Of a stretch of DNA of 64,000 nucleotides, positions 17,954 to 26,188 are shown piece by piece; positions within the stretch are counted from its first letter, which is position 1, and each line of letters begins with the position of its first letter. The DNA is from JANLTX01 sp049840835. Its GTDB lineage: Bacteria > Armatimonadota > Armatimonadia > Armatimonadales > Armatimonadaceae. The notes below the pieces were generated by a model, which saw nothing but the letters and a program-made list of their open reading frames with translations, ran no database searches and was not told the origin of the DNA. The stretch spans positions 682,001 through 746,000 of the forward strand of contig JASGJG010000003.1 in NCBI GenBank assembly GCA_049840835.1. Reading direction: 5' to 3'. Made by a program: the position numbers and the translations under genes.

Positions 17954-18634
17954 CTAGTTCAGGCCGTACTGAATACGGACTCTGCCGATCCTGGAAATGC
18001 CGATCCCAATGGCCTTGAACTTCTTGGCGTAGCCCGGCTTGGGTGGGGCACTGGGGGTCTCATAGTCCAGGATAAACTTGCGGTGTCCATAGCCGGTCAG
18101 AATGTTGGAATGGCCCCAGTCGATCAGCAGTCCCTGTACTACGATTTTTGCCTTCTCTTTGTCCGAGCCATGGTCAGGGAAGCTGGTGATGCTCTCTGCG
18201 GTTGCCAGGCCAACATAGCCATTGGCTTTCCAGCCCGCATTGATGTCCATCGGGGTGGCGTGGGTGCTACCGGGCATGGTGTCGACACACCGCTGAGCGT
18301 AGGTGTTTCCCGCAGGAGCCACAGCGAGTGTTGGTAGGCCGTTCGGGAACTTGGTGGCCAGGGCATCCAGGTCATGGATACAGTCGTCGATAGCCCTGGT
18401 CGCATCTGCCGCCGACTCCCCTCCGTGTACGCGGCTCTGAATCAGCGTGGCACGAGCATGGCGCAGCTCATCGGCAACCATCTTGGGGTGCTGGCGAATA
18501 CGGTTGTGCTCGGCGGTAATTTCGCGAATCAAGCCAGCGCCGAACTGTGCCCTGGCGAGCGACGATAGGGCCAGGGTGACACTCATTGCGGCAAGAGTGC
18601 CGCTGGCAAAAAAAAGAAAGTGGCGTTTATTCAT
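17954..18634 (-). CDS. Secreted CAP-superfamily (SCP/PR-1-like) protein
   Basis: The protein is 226 aa from the ATG at 18634; the frame continues 7 codons upstream without a better site. The N-terminal signal (MNKRHFLFF, hydrophobic core, ARAQ) predicts export. CAP landmarks are EHNRIRQHP near residue 40, then WGHSNILTGYGHRKF and IGIGISR in the second half, which match the His/Glu cavity and terminal strands of bacterial CAP proteins. The family's biochemical role in bacteria is unsettled; lipid or divalent metal binding has been proposed. The signal resembles those of the nearby lipoproteins. Confidence 0.8.
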   Translation of the reverse strand: MNKRHFLFFASGTLAAMSVTLALSSLARAQFGAGLIREITAEHNRIRQHPKMVADELRHARATLIQSRVHGGESAADATRAIDDCIHDLDALATKFPNGLPTLAVAPAGNTYAQRCVDTMPGSTHATPMDINAGWKANGYVGLATAESITSFPDHGSDKEKAKIVVQGLLIDWGHSNILTGYGHRKFILDYETPSAPPKPGYAKKFKAIGIGISRIGRVRIQYGLN

Positions 18635-19029
18635 AGCAGCCCTTTCGTATCCCACAGGCCAGGGCTGCTACAAGAGAGGTAACCAACACCGCAACGGTTT
18701 CTCACACGAGAAGACCTCTGGACATAATTACCTCTGGTGCAAATCTTAGGGCTGACTTTGGGCGGTAGACTGCCCTCCCCCCGGCTTCGCCGACCCCCTC
18801 CCCGACTTCGTTGGGGGAGGGGGCTATGTGTCTTGTCTCAGGCTAGCCTTAAGCAGAGGCACGGTCTTCCCCTTCGGCAGCGAAGCTGCCATTACAGTGC
18901 CGCTATGCGGCCCGGAGGGGGACGAAAGGCCAACAGGCCGCTTCAAGGGGGAGATCCAAAAGCGGAGGCAGGAAGGTCAATCAGGATGGCCTATCCCTAA
19001 ATTCTCAGCATTTGCTGTAGGATACGGGC
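18635..19029. repeat. Hairpin-rich intergenic stretch without a supported gene
   Basis: This gap of 395 bp contains a long G/C stem (arms near 18794-18803 and 18813-18823) after the text CCCTCCCCCCGGC. Further dyads follow near 18898-18911 (GCCGCTATGCGGC) and 18928-18945. A comparable hairpin-rich patch lies at 42735-42880, which suggests a dispersed intergenic element. The open frames here look like by-products of the base composition. Confidence 0.4.
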
Positions 19030-20283
19030 GTGAACATGCCCTCTTCCGCGATGTCGCCAGGGCAGCAGCTTCAGCAGTGGCGGCTTCGGCGAGGGTTGTC
19101 TCTGGGCGGGCTTGCGCTCCGTAGCGGCGTCCATAAATCCACCCTCTCGCGTTGGGAACGGAACCTACAGCAGCCGCTGGTACAGGAGCTTGAGCAGGTA
19201 CTCTCGGCCCTGGATATCTCCGAGCAGGAGCGGGCTGCCTGCTGGCGGCATTTCGATACTCCGCGCGCCGCCCTCTATCGCAAAGAAGACACGGCGGCGC
19301 TGCGCAGCCTGGGGGGAGGGGAGCTGTTGCGAGCACTGCGGCTCCGGGCCGGAGTCCGGCAAGAGGATGCGGCCCGAAGCGTAGGAGTTACCCGCGCCTT
19401 GCTCTCTCGCTGGGAGCGAGGGGAGCGCTGGCCGGATAGCGAGAAACTCCAGGCCCTGTGCTATACGCTCCGTGCCTCAACAGACGAGCTGTTCTACCTG
19501 ACCGCGCGGGGCTTCGTGGAAGCGGACTCGTTTCCGCTGGAGCGATTGGATGTTATCCGTATCCACTACCAGCTTGCCTACGGCGATACGGCCCCGCAGA
19601 GCGCCCTCTTTGCCTGGTGCCTGGCTGCGCGCCTTGGTGAGATCAATAGTAAGAATCTACCCCAGGCGCAGACAGACCAGGCCGCCGTGTGGGGCACCCT
19701 GAGCTACGACATGGGAGTCACGCGGGGGGAGCTAGCGCGTGCCGCTCCCTACGCGCGGCAGACAGCGGCTCTGGTACGTGCCAGTCGGCGGTGGATCGGT
19801 ACTTCGCAGCTCCAGGGAGTGCTAACCCTGGCCGCTGTGGAGCGGCAGCGCAGTGGAGCTCTAAGTGCGGTCTACTATCTGGAGGGCTGGCTAGATCAGA
19901 TTCTCCTGGGATTTGTGCGCTCGCGGCTAATGACCCGGCAGGCAGACTATCTTTTGGAAGCGGGGGAGACCAGTCCGGCATTGACCCTATCGCATCGAGC
20001 TGTGCAAGAGGCGTGTGGCACGGGCGACGAGCGTTTTCGCCGCCGTGACCTCGCCCGGCACTTAATCGCCGCCGGGCAGTTCCATAAGGCGCTACAGGTT
20101 CTAGAACAGCTCGCCCATTCTGGGGGTTTCGCGGACACAGAAGCTATTCCCACGCAGATTCTCCTGGCCCGCGCCCTCTATGGCCTCGGGGAAACCACGG
20201 CAGCATCGGCGCTTCACCACGAGGCTTACGAGCAGGTCACTGAGAAGGGCATAATGCTGCCCCGCGAATATTTGGATGCCTAA
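19030..20283 (+). CDS. Double XRE-HTH regulator with C-terminal helical repeats
   Basis: The protein is 417 aa from a GTG at 19030 (AGGA lies 7 nt upstream). Two helix-turn-helix domains of the XRE/Cro type are in tandem: residues about 10-65 (LQQWRLRRGLSLGGLALRSG, STLSRWERN) and about 96-150 (LRALRLRAGVRQEDAARSVG, ALLSRWERGERWP). The remaining 260 residues are helical and TPR-like. One XRE domain plus TPRs is the layout of peptide-sensing RRNPP-type regulators; two HTH domains in one chain are less common. A terminator follows the stop. Target and ligand are unknown. Confidence 0.8.
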   Translation: MNMPSSAMSPGQQLQQWRLRRGLSLGGLALRSGVHKSTLSRWERNLQQPLVQELEQVLSALDISEQERAACWRHFDTPRAALYRKEDTAALRSLGGGELLRALRLRAGVRQEDAARSVGVTRALLSRWERGERWPDSEKLQALCYTLRASTDELFYLTARGFVEADSFPLERLDVIRIHYQLAYGDTAPQSALFAWCLAARLGEINSKNLPQAQTDQAAVWGTLSYDMGVTRGELARAAPYARQTAALVRASRRWIGTSQLQGVLTLAAVERQRSGALSAVYYLEGWLDQILLGFVRSRLMTRQADYLLEAGETSPALTLSHRAVQEACGTGDERFRRRDLARHLIAAGQFHKALQVLEQLAHSGGFADTEAIPTQILLARALYGLGETTAASALHHEAYEQVTEKGIMLPREYLDA

Positions 20284-20289
20284 ATAGAA

Positions 20290-20315
20290 ACGCTCTGGTT
20301 GAAGAGCGTCTTTTT
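20290..20315 (+). terminator. Intrinsic terminator after the XRE regulator
   Basis: Stem ACGCTCT / AGAGCGT with loop GGTTGA is followed by CTTTTT, 7 bp after the stop codon. On the plus strand it should end the XRE transcript. Confidence 0.75.
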
Positions 20316-20739
20316 AGAGGGGCAGCTCACGGCCCGGCGGACAGGGCTTGAGAAGGCCTTGCATACCGGCGTTCATGGCGCCAATGACTTCGATCAAGTT
20401 CTCGCCGATATAGAGGCAGTTTTCAATAGGCACACCTACTTTCTGGGCGGCGGCCTGGTAGATAGCGCTATTGGGCTTGGCGACCCCACCAGTATCATGC
20501 TCGGAGAGGAAGCCCATTGGGTCTATAAAGCTGGCCAGCCCCGCTTTGTCCAGCAGGGTCATGCCCTCGTTGTCACTCAGAGCCCCCAGAGTCGTAATGA
20601 TGCCAATACGCAGGCCCATAGTCTTCCGGATTTCGCTCAAGAGTTTGGCGCTGCTGGCGAAAGCCGTCAGCTTTCCAGAGGCCGGATTGCGCTCCCCGAG
20701 TGTGCCGCCGATGTCAAAAAACAGATACTCAATCGCCAT
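20314..20739 (-). CDS. HAD-superfamily hydrolase-like protein
   Basis: The protein is 141 aa from MAIEYLFFD; the frame begins 6 codons earlier. Motif I is FDIGGTL, so the first Asp nucleophile is present while the usual second Asp (DxD) is replaced by Gly. The motif II-like stretch is IGIITTLG, Lys in GVAKPNSAIYQAAAQKVGV is motif III, and motif IV is weak (YIGENLIEVIGAMNAGM, where GDxxxD would be usual). The protein is short for the family and lacks a cap. It could be a phosphatase of reduced activity or a non-catalytic relative. It lies just downstream of the four-gene paralogue array on the same strand. Confidence 0.7.
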   Translation of the reverse strand: MAIEYLFFDIGGTLGERNPASGKLTAFASSAKLLSEIRKTMGLRIGIITTLGALSDNEGMTLLDKAGLASFIDPMGFLSEHDTGGVAKPNSAIYQAAAQKVGVPIENCLYIGENLIEVIGAMNAGMQGLLKPCPPGRELPL

Positions 20740-20785
20740 TATTGCTATTCCTCTCAAGAGTATACAAAGGAATCTCTTCGCAGGT

Positions 20786-21568
20786 TTATGTTTGCGGCAG
20801 CCACTCTGGGGGTGGGCACTCTGCCTCGAGTGCCTCTAGAAATGCCTGTGCTATGCGGTTGTCTGGCAGGCTACACCCCTCGTACTCCTCACTGAGGTAG
20901 AGGAGTTGCGAATTCATCGACTGGAGAGTGCCAGATTCCTTTACCTGGAAGAAATTGCGTCGGACAAACTTCGCAAAGGCATATACCAGAAGAGGGGCTC
21001 TTGTCCTCATGGATGTGGGGGGCCAGCCAGGCCGGAAGTTGTTCTGAATCTCAAGCCAGCGTTGGGACTCCTGGTAGTGCCCCTCACTCTCGCATAATTG
21101 GCAAATCTGGTAGTAGCCCTCGAGATCCTGGCGCAATTCGGTGTACTTGTTAGTCTCCGCATACTCTATAAGAGGGCGAAGGGCTCTGCTCAGAAAACCG
21201 CATAGCAGCCTGAGGTGTGTCTCGGCCTGTTCTTCTGGCAGGCTATGGCGTACCTGCAGACCGATCAGACCGACATTACAGCGAAAGGTGAAATCCGGCG
21301 AAGGCTCCGTATACCCTGGTACCCAGTAATCTCGCATTTCCAGAGTCCACTCTGGCAGATTCCAGTCTGTAAGACGCTTTCGAGAGTCCTTCAACCTTCC
21401 CTTCAGAAAAGCAGTGCGCTCATCCTCAGGGAGCAGAGACACCACAGCCGCTTCGGCGATTCTGTGGTTCCTCCACTGCTCCAGAGTGCGTTCTTGACCA
21501 TCGGAAATAGGAGCGGGATAGGCCTGCATGACAGCCTCTTGCCACTGCGCGTTTTGCTCGGGAGTCAT
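20786..21568 (-). CDS. ECPPPDWL-family paralogue B (array position 4)
   Basis: The protein is 260 aa from MTPEQNAQW; the ATG at 21568 overlaps the TGA of paralogue C as ATGA. The N-terminus is the 'LLPE' subtype (VSLLPEDERTAFLKGRLKDS), close to paralogue G at 54486. Landmarks are LPEWTLEMR, FRCNVGLIGLQV (altered FALRSE motif), RALRPLIEYAE, YYQICQLCES and LEAECPPPEWLPQT at the end. It is the last gene of the array, and the HAD-like gene follows 46 bp on. Function unknown; cytoplasmic by composition. Confidence 0.85.
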   Translation of the reverse strand: MTPEQNAQWQEAVMQAYPAPISDGQERTLEQWRNHRIAEAAVVSLLPEDERTAFLKGRLKDSRKRLTDWNLPEWTLEMRDYWVPGYTEPSPDFTFRCNVGLIGLQVRHSLPEEQAETHLRLLCGFLSRALRPLIEYAETNKYTELRQDLEGYYQICQLCESEGHYQESQRWLEIQNNFRPGWPPTSMRTRAPLLVYAFAKFVRRNFFQVKESGTLQSMNSQLLYLSEEYEGCSLPDNRIAQAFLEALEAECPPPEWLPQT

Positions 21569-22317
21569 GGGTAAGGCAACCAATCTGGAGGCGGACACTC
21601 CGCCTCTAGTGGCGTCAGGAAGGCCTCAGCAACCATGGGCGTGTAGTCTGTAGCGCTATCCTCTACTCCCTCTAGCTGCCAGCGATGTTGCTGGGCCAGC
21701 TCTCGGATCAAGTGGTACAGCACCGGAAGAACGAAAAAATCCGGGTTCAAGAAAATTGCTGCTACGCGCGTGCAAGTCACAGCCAACTCGAAGACCCCCT
21801 TGATCTCCGGCGGGTTGTTCATGCGCTTGTATTGGTAGGCATCCTCGGCTAGGTCCGACCAATTTCCACCCACTATCAACTTTTCGGCGCTATCGCACAG
21901 CCTATAAATTTTAACAAGAATCTGGTAGTCTCGGCGTTTGCGCGGATCGCCCGTTGCTACAGCTCGCTCAATGAGTGGGTGTAGGGCCTCCTGCAGGAAG
22001 CGTTTCATCAGGTTCATGTAGAACCGCTTCCGGCTCTCAGGCTCCGGATGGATAAGGAATATGCCCACCAGAGCAGCCTCACAACGAAGGGCAAATATCG
22101 GGAGATACGGAGAGTGCGCTGCCTCCAGCCTCTCAGTGAGGGTGCAGCGCATCTGAATAATCCAGGGGGCGACTTCGAAGTCCTTGAGTCGCGACACCAT
22201 CTGCCCCATGCCCTGCCTGCTGAACTCATGCGAGTCGAGGATGCCTGGCGCAATGGGCATTATGAGCTCGCGCCAGCGGGCATCTAGTTCTGGAGGCAGG
22301 CTCTGTGAAGAGTTCAT
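21565..22317 (-). CDS. ECPPPDWL-family paralogue C (array position 3)
   Basis: The protein is 250 aa from the ATG at 22317 (MNSSQSLPPELDARW), which overlaps the stop of paralogue D as ATGA. Landmarks are APWIIQMRCTL, FALRCEAALVGIF, RFLQEALHPLIERA, DYQILVKIYRLCDSAEKL and LEAECPPPDWLPYP. It is the closest in-window relative of the truncated copy at the right edge (shared RFLQE-LHPLIE and LCDSA). No signal peptide or transmembrane segment. Translation is probably coupled to its neighbours. Confidence 0.85.
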   Translation of the reverse strand: MNSSQSLPPELDARWRELIMPIAPGILDSHEFSRQGMGQMVSRLKDFEVAPWIIQMRCTLTERLEAAHSPYLPIFALRCEAALVGIFLIHPEPESRKRFYMNLMKRFLQEALHPLIERAVATGDPRKRRDYQILVKIYRLCDSAEKLIVGGNWSDLAEDAYQYKRMNNPPEIKGVFELAVTCTRVAAIFLNPDFFVLPVLYHLIRELAQQHRWQLEGVEDSATDYTPMVAEAFLTPLEAECPPPDWLPYP

Positions 22318-23150
22318 CGGGGCAACCAGTCTGGATGCGGGCACTCGGTTTCCAGGGTGGTCAGGTAGGTATCTGCAATCAGATGGGTGTAGTTTGGACC
22401 ATCGCCGTGCGTTCCAGAGGCGTTGCCATCTAATCGCCGCTGGTGCATCCGATTCAAGCGCATCAGGATACCCAGTAGGGCGCGGGAGCGAGAAATATTC
22501 CAGGGAGTCGTTCCTTCAGAATCAAGACCCTTTGTCATCAGCATCACCGCACGGATTTCCCGAAGAAACTCTCTGCCAGTATCGAAAGCATCAACCGCCG
22601 CCATGTCCTGCTTATTTAGGTTGCCCCTATGGAAAAGAGACCATGCTTCGGGCCACTCATAGGGAGCCGCAGAACGAAGGAATCTTTCACAGTGTAAATA
22701 CAGTTCCATCATAGGTCTGTAACCCTCTTTGTTGTAAGCATTGACCTGGCGCGCATCATCCACAAAAGGACGCAACGTTCTGGCAACGAAGCGAATAAAG
22801 ATATGCTGATAGATAGTCTGTAGCTCCTCATCATTGGAGGTAGCCAGTTGAATCCCTACCAGGGCAGTCTCCGAGCGCAAAGCGAACCGGGGTAGCCAGC
22901 CCGACTCCATGACCCCACCGCTCCAGGTCTCTATAGCGCAGAGGGTTCTAAGTTCGAAGGCCCAGCCGGGTGCACCCAGACCCGCCAGGCGTGCCTCCGA
23001 CTCCTTCATCGACTCTCGCAGGAACTCGGCAGGCTCGGGCAGCAGAGCGGCCATGGTGCGGAGAGCATGCCACCGGTCCTCATAAGATTTGGTGCCATCG
23101 CCAACGATCATCTCCTGCCACCGTGCGTTCTGTTTCTGAGTCAGTGTCAT
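22314..23150 (-). CDS. ECPPPDWL-family paralogue D (array position 2)
   Basis: The protein is 278 aa from MTLTQKQNARW; the ATG at 23150 overlaps the stop of paralogue E. It is of the 'LLPE' N-terminal subtype (TMAALLPEPAEFL). Landmarks are APGWAFELRTL, FALRSETALVGIQL, RFVARTLRPFVDDA, GYRPMMELYLHCERFL and LETECPHPDWLPR, where the second Pro of the signature is His. It resembles paralogue A most in the middle region. Function unknown. Confidence 0.85.
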   Translation of the reverse strand: MTLTQKQNARWQEMIVGDGTKSYEDRWHALRTMAALLPEPAEFLRESMKESEARLAGLGAPGWAFELRTLCAIETWSGGVMESGWLPRFALRSETALVGIQLATSNDEELQTIYQHIFIRFVARTLRPFVDDARQVNAYNKEGYRPMMELYLHCERFLRSAAPYEWPEAWSLFHRGNLNKQDMAAVDAFDTGREFLREIRAVMLMTKGLDSEGTTPWNISRSRALLGILMRLNRMHQRRLDGNASGTHGDGPNYTHLIADTYLTTLETECPHPDWLPR

Positions 23151-23953
23151 GTTTGCGGCAACCAGTTCGGGGGCGGGCACTCGGACTGCAGGGCGACCAG
23201 ATAGGCGGCGGCTACCAGGTCTGTATGGCGGCGTTCGATACCTCCGGTGCCCTCAATAGTCCAGGTGTGTAGTGTTTCCAGGTCTTGTATGAGGCTCCGT
23301 ATATCCCACTCAAAAAGCAGGGGCAGAGGGGCATCCGTGTTCAGGCTGGTAATGGCTCCAAGCAAGCTCTGGCTTGTGTGGGAGGCCCAGCCGATTTCCC
23401 TCTCTTCCGGTGTCCAGGAGTGTGGTCTCCAGCGGTGCAAACGCGCCTCGATATTGTCCCAGACTCTCTTGGGATAGGACTCCAGGTATTTCGGCCATAG
23501 TAAAGCGCCATCCATCGTCGAATAGCGCTCGCAGAGGTGGTACAGCTTCACCAGTGGCTGGTAGCCCCGTCTGCGGTATCGAACTGACTGAGCGGCATGC
23601 ACTACAAAGGGGCGCAACGCTTCGGTCACAAAGCGAATAAAAAGCCGCTCATAGACCTGTTCTGCTTCGGTGTAGTAGGGGTACGTGATAGCAATCCCAG
23701 TAAGGGCGACCTCGGAGCGCAGGGCGAACTCCGGTACCCAGGCTCCCTGATCTTCCTGCTTTTTGAGCCATCCTTGATTTATCAGGTCCCCCCGAAGCTC
23801 CGTTGCCCACTTCGGTACGGCCCTGGTTGCAAGGCGACTATTGGACTCCTGCAGCCCCTCGGAAGATAGGGCATAGAAATCCATATAGTCCAGTAGAGGA
23901 ATAGAGCTCCGCCATTCGTCCTCTTGTCTGGGAGTCAGTCTCACGCTGTTCAC
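23147..23953 (-). CDS. ECPPPDWL-family paralogue E (first gene of the array)
   Basis: The protein is 268 aa from a GTG at 23953, with AAGG 5 nt upstream. It is of the 'LDY' N-terminal subtype (PLLDYMDFYALSSEGLQES), shared with F, H and I. Landmarks are VPKWATELRGDL, WVPEFALRSEVALTGIA, RFVTEALRPFVVHA, GYQPLVKLYHLCERY and LQSECPPPNWLPQT. As promoter-proximal gene it should set expression of E-D-C-B. It is divergent from the dehydrogenase gene, with a double palindrome in the 59-bp gap. Confidence 0.85.
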   Translation of the reverse strand: MNSVRLTPRQEDEWRSSIPLLDYMDFYALSSEGLQESNSRLATRAVPKWATELRGDLINQGWLKKQEDQGAWVPEFALRSEVALTGIAITYPYYTEAEQVYERLFIRFVTEALRPFVVHAAQSVRYRRRGYQPLVKLYHLCERYSTMDGALLWPKYLESYPKRVWDNIEARLHRWRPHSWTPEEREIGWASHTSQSLLGAITSLNTDAPLPLLFEWDIRSLIQDLETLHTWTIEGTGGIERRHTDLVAAAYLVALQSECPPPNWLPQT

Positions 23954-23985
23954 TTTGCCTTATTATGCCGGAGGTATTCCGGTCT

Positions 23986-24015
23986 CATACAGTATCGGTA
24001 TACTGGGACTGTATG
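23986..24015. promoter_or_regulatory. Nested palindromes between paralogue array and dehydrogenase gene
   Basis: An outer inverted repeat (CATACAGT 23986-23993, ACTGTATG 24008-24015) encloses an inner one (CAGTAT-CGGT-ATACTG, 23990-24005). The right outer arm covers the start codon of the dehydrogenase. A bound repressor could block both divergent units. No regulator gene is adjacent. Confidence 0.55.
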
Positions 24016-25080
24016 GATGTTGCCGTTCTTGGGGCATCGGGGGACTGTGGACGGGAGATTGCAGCACAACTGGTCTCCGCACGCCTGCTCGCTCCCACCG
24101 AGTGCCTTCAGTTGGTGGGGCGTGCCGAGGGGACCTCCGCGCGCTTGCTGCATGGTTTTATCTCCGATCTCTCGGATGCCCACGCAGAGTACCTCCCTGA
24201 GCTTGCCGTGGCGCTTAGCCCGAGCGAAGTGGTGGCTGATGTCTGGATTGTCGCTGCCGGAGGCACGATGTCCACGCAGCAGGGTGGCCCGGTTCTGGAT
24301 AGGCAGAGCCTGGCGCGCGCCAATGCCCGTGTGTTTGAGAGCTACGCCCGTGCCCTGGCGGAAAACGGTAACGGTACAGAGCTGGTGGTCATTGTCTCCA
24401 ACCCCGTGGAACTGGGGGTGGCTATCTTCGCGGAGGCTATTGGGCGAGATCGGGTTATCGGAATCGGCGCCTACCAGGATACCCTGCGCTTCCGGCGTGA
24501 GATCGCCGCCGATTTAGGTGTGCGCCGCCAGCGGGTAGGGGGCTTCATGCTGGGGGAGCATGGGGCCGCGCAGGTGCCCGTCTGGTCCAGCGTCACGCTG
24601 CAGGGCCTGGGGCCGGAGGAGCTTCAAGAAACCGTGACAACTCTGCGGCGCGGCAGCGAGAAGACGGATTTCGATGCGCTGTGCAGCAGCGCCCGCATAC
24701 AAATGCAGGTGTTCCTGGCCGCCGGGCAGATGGCCGAGGCATTCGCGTGGATAGACCAGCTTCCACCGGATGCGCGTGTCGTACTCAAGCCGCTCCTAAC
24801 CCACTTCTCGGGAGCCAAGACCGTGAGGGCTACCGCCAATGTCACCGTCGATTTAGTAGCAACTCTATTAGATGGGCGTGAGGTGCTGGTGGCGGGGCAG
24901 GTAGACGTTCGCCCCGGCGAGTTCTACGATCTGACCGGGCCACTGGGCGTGCCCGTTATCGTCGGCCCCGGTGGCATTCGCCGGATTGTGGAGATACCGC
25001 TAACACAGCAGGAGCAGCAGCGCATGGAGAAGATTGCCGCCGAGGTGAATACGAAAGTGGCCGAGGTGCGAGGGATTTGA
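24013..25080 (+). CDS. Lactate/malate dehydrogenase-family protein
   Basis: The protein is 355 aa from the ATG at 24013, where the Rossmann strand begins (MDVAVLGASGDCGRE); an ATG at 23965 would add 16 residues. The NAD site GASGDCG, the VVIVSNPVELG strand and the catalytic His in GFMLGEHG are all family marks. The substrate loop Arg region (ARANARVFESYARAL) is present. The C-terminal half is longer than usual and ends with a helix of the LDH/MDH kind. It should oxidise or reduce a 2-hydroxy/2-oxo acid, but assignment between malate, lactate or another acid is not safe. The ACT gene overlaps its stop. Confidence 0.8.
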   Translation: MDVAVLGASGDCGREIAAQLVSARLLAPTECLQLVGRAEGTSARLLHGFISDLSDAHAEYLPELAVALSPSEVVADVWIVAAGGTMSTQQGGPVLDRQSLARANARVFESYARALAENGNGTELVVIVSNPVELGVAIFAEAIGRDRVIGIGAYQDTLRFRREIAADLGVRRQRVGGFMLGEHGAAQVPVWSSVTLQGLGPEELQETVTTLRRGSEKTDFDALCSSARIQMQVFLAAGQMAEAFAWIDQLPPDARVVLKPLLTHFSGAKTVRATANVTVDLVATLLDGREVLVAGQVDVRPGEFYDLTGPLGVPVIVGPGGIRRIVEIPLTQQEQQRMEKIAAEVNTKVAEVRGI

Positions 25081-25544
25081 TGACAACGTATGCCTTTTTG
25101 CTGAAGCTACGCGATAAGCCCGGCGCAATGGAGCTGATCGCCGCCACATTTGCGCACCGTGGCATCTCGCTTATTACCATTCTGGGCAACGATGCAGGCA
25201 CGGCTCCGGACGGTCTGGCGACGATTCTAGTCACCTTCCGTACTACCCGAGCGCGTAAAGACGCGATAAAGGCGGCCCTTTCTCGCCTGAGCCGCGTGGT
25301 CTCGCTCACCGAGCGGGAAGAAGAAGACCCCGCGCTCCAGCAGAGTGCGCTTGTGCGACTGGCACCGGGCGGCACCCTCCCTACAGACCCACAGGTACAT
25401 CTCACCCGCCTGAGCGTAGATGCCGCCACCGGGGAGACTCTGTGGGCGCTCTTCGGTCCTCTAAAAGCCGTGGAGGCAAGTGTGGAGTCCCTGCGCAGCG
25501 CGGGCACTCTCAATGCGCTCTCCCTGGCGACTGTTGCTTTGTGA
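25080..25544 (+). CDS. ACT-domain protein
   Basis: The protein is 154 aa. Its ATG at 25080 shares a base with the TGA of the dehydrogenase (TGATG), so the two are probably co-translated. Residues 1-75 form a typical ACT fold (FLLKLRDKPGAMELIAATFAHRGISLITILGN), the small-molecule-binding regulatory module of amino-acid enzymes. The second half may be another divergent ACT-like unit. A regulatory role for the neighbouring dehydrogenase by binding an amino acid is inferred from the coupling only. Confidence 0.75.
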   Translation: MTTYAFLLKLRDKPGAMELIAATFAHRGISLITILGNDAGTAPDGLATILVTFRTTRARKDAIKAALSRLSRVVSLTEREEEDPALQQSALVRLAPGGTLPTDPQVHLTRLSVDAATGETLWALFGPLKAVEASVESLRSAGTLNALSLATVAL

Positions 25545-25583
25545 ATCTTGTAATCCCCTCAATAAAGAATTGAAGATGATTTT

Positions 25584-26150
25584 ATGATTGTAAATGAAAT
25601 TTTAGGAAAGAAGAAATCAAGAATTGTAAACAAGGAAATTGTCAATAGGATTGAGCATGAAATAGCATTGTATGATTCGATTGAAAAATCTAATTATGTA
25701 CTTAGTGCTTGGAAAATCCCATTTAAAAGGAGATTGTTAGAAGGGTATGAGTGTGAAAAGGCTGGGGTGTTTAGTTTTTATATTTCTGGACTTGTCTATC
25801 CTAGGAAGTATAGGTTGTCTGTGCTTAAAGGAGATGATTATTATGTGTTAAATAATAGTAATATGGTTCAAGCATGTAATGATTTTCAACTAGAGGATTC
25901 TAAGCAAGTCGCATTGCTATGTTACTTAATGTACCAGGATCATGGCATTTTTGACAGAAATTCTGATTTGGTAACAGTAAATCAATTTAAGGATAGTGGA
26001 GTAGAGCATAGTGAGTGGTGGCAAGTATGGGGTGGCATATCGTTGAAATTAAAGTGTGTTAATGAAGAAAAATCCTGGAAGGATATTTCTATGGAGTGGG
26101 ATACGTTTGTTGGTGATTTTAAAGAGCTCCCTATTGGCTTTTATCGTTGA
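25584..26150 (+). CDS. AT-rich orphan protein
   Basis: The protein is 188 aa. G+C content is clearly far below that of its neighbours, and codons are A/T-ending throughout, a sign of recent transfer. The sequence is hydrophilic, rich in Lys, Tyr and Trp (EHSEWWQVWGG, MEWDTFVGDF), with no signal peptide or membrane helix. It has no recognisable domain. It is a lone gene between the ACT gene and a GNAT gene, without a flanking repeat or integrase. It may be an immunity- or defence-type accessory gene, but that is speculation. Confidence 0.65.
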   Translation: MIVNEILGKKKSRIVNKEIVNRIEHEIALYDSIEKSNYVLSAWKIPFKRRLLEGYECEKAGVFSFYISGLVYPRKYRLSVLKGDDYYVLNNSNMVQACNDFQLEDSKQVALLCYLMYQDHGIFDRNSDLVTVNQFKDSGVEHSEWWQVWGGISLKLKCVNEEKSWKDISMEWDTFVGDFKELPIGFYR

Positions 26151-26188
26151 TATTTCGGATTCGTATCGTACATCACTTGCTTCCGCTT

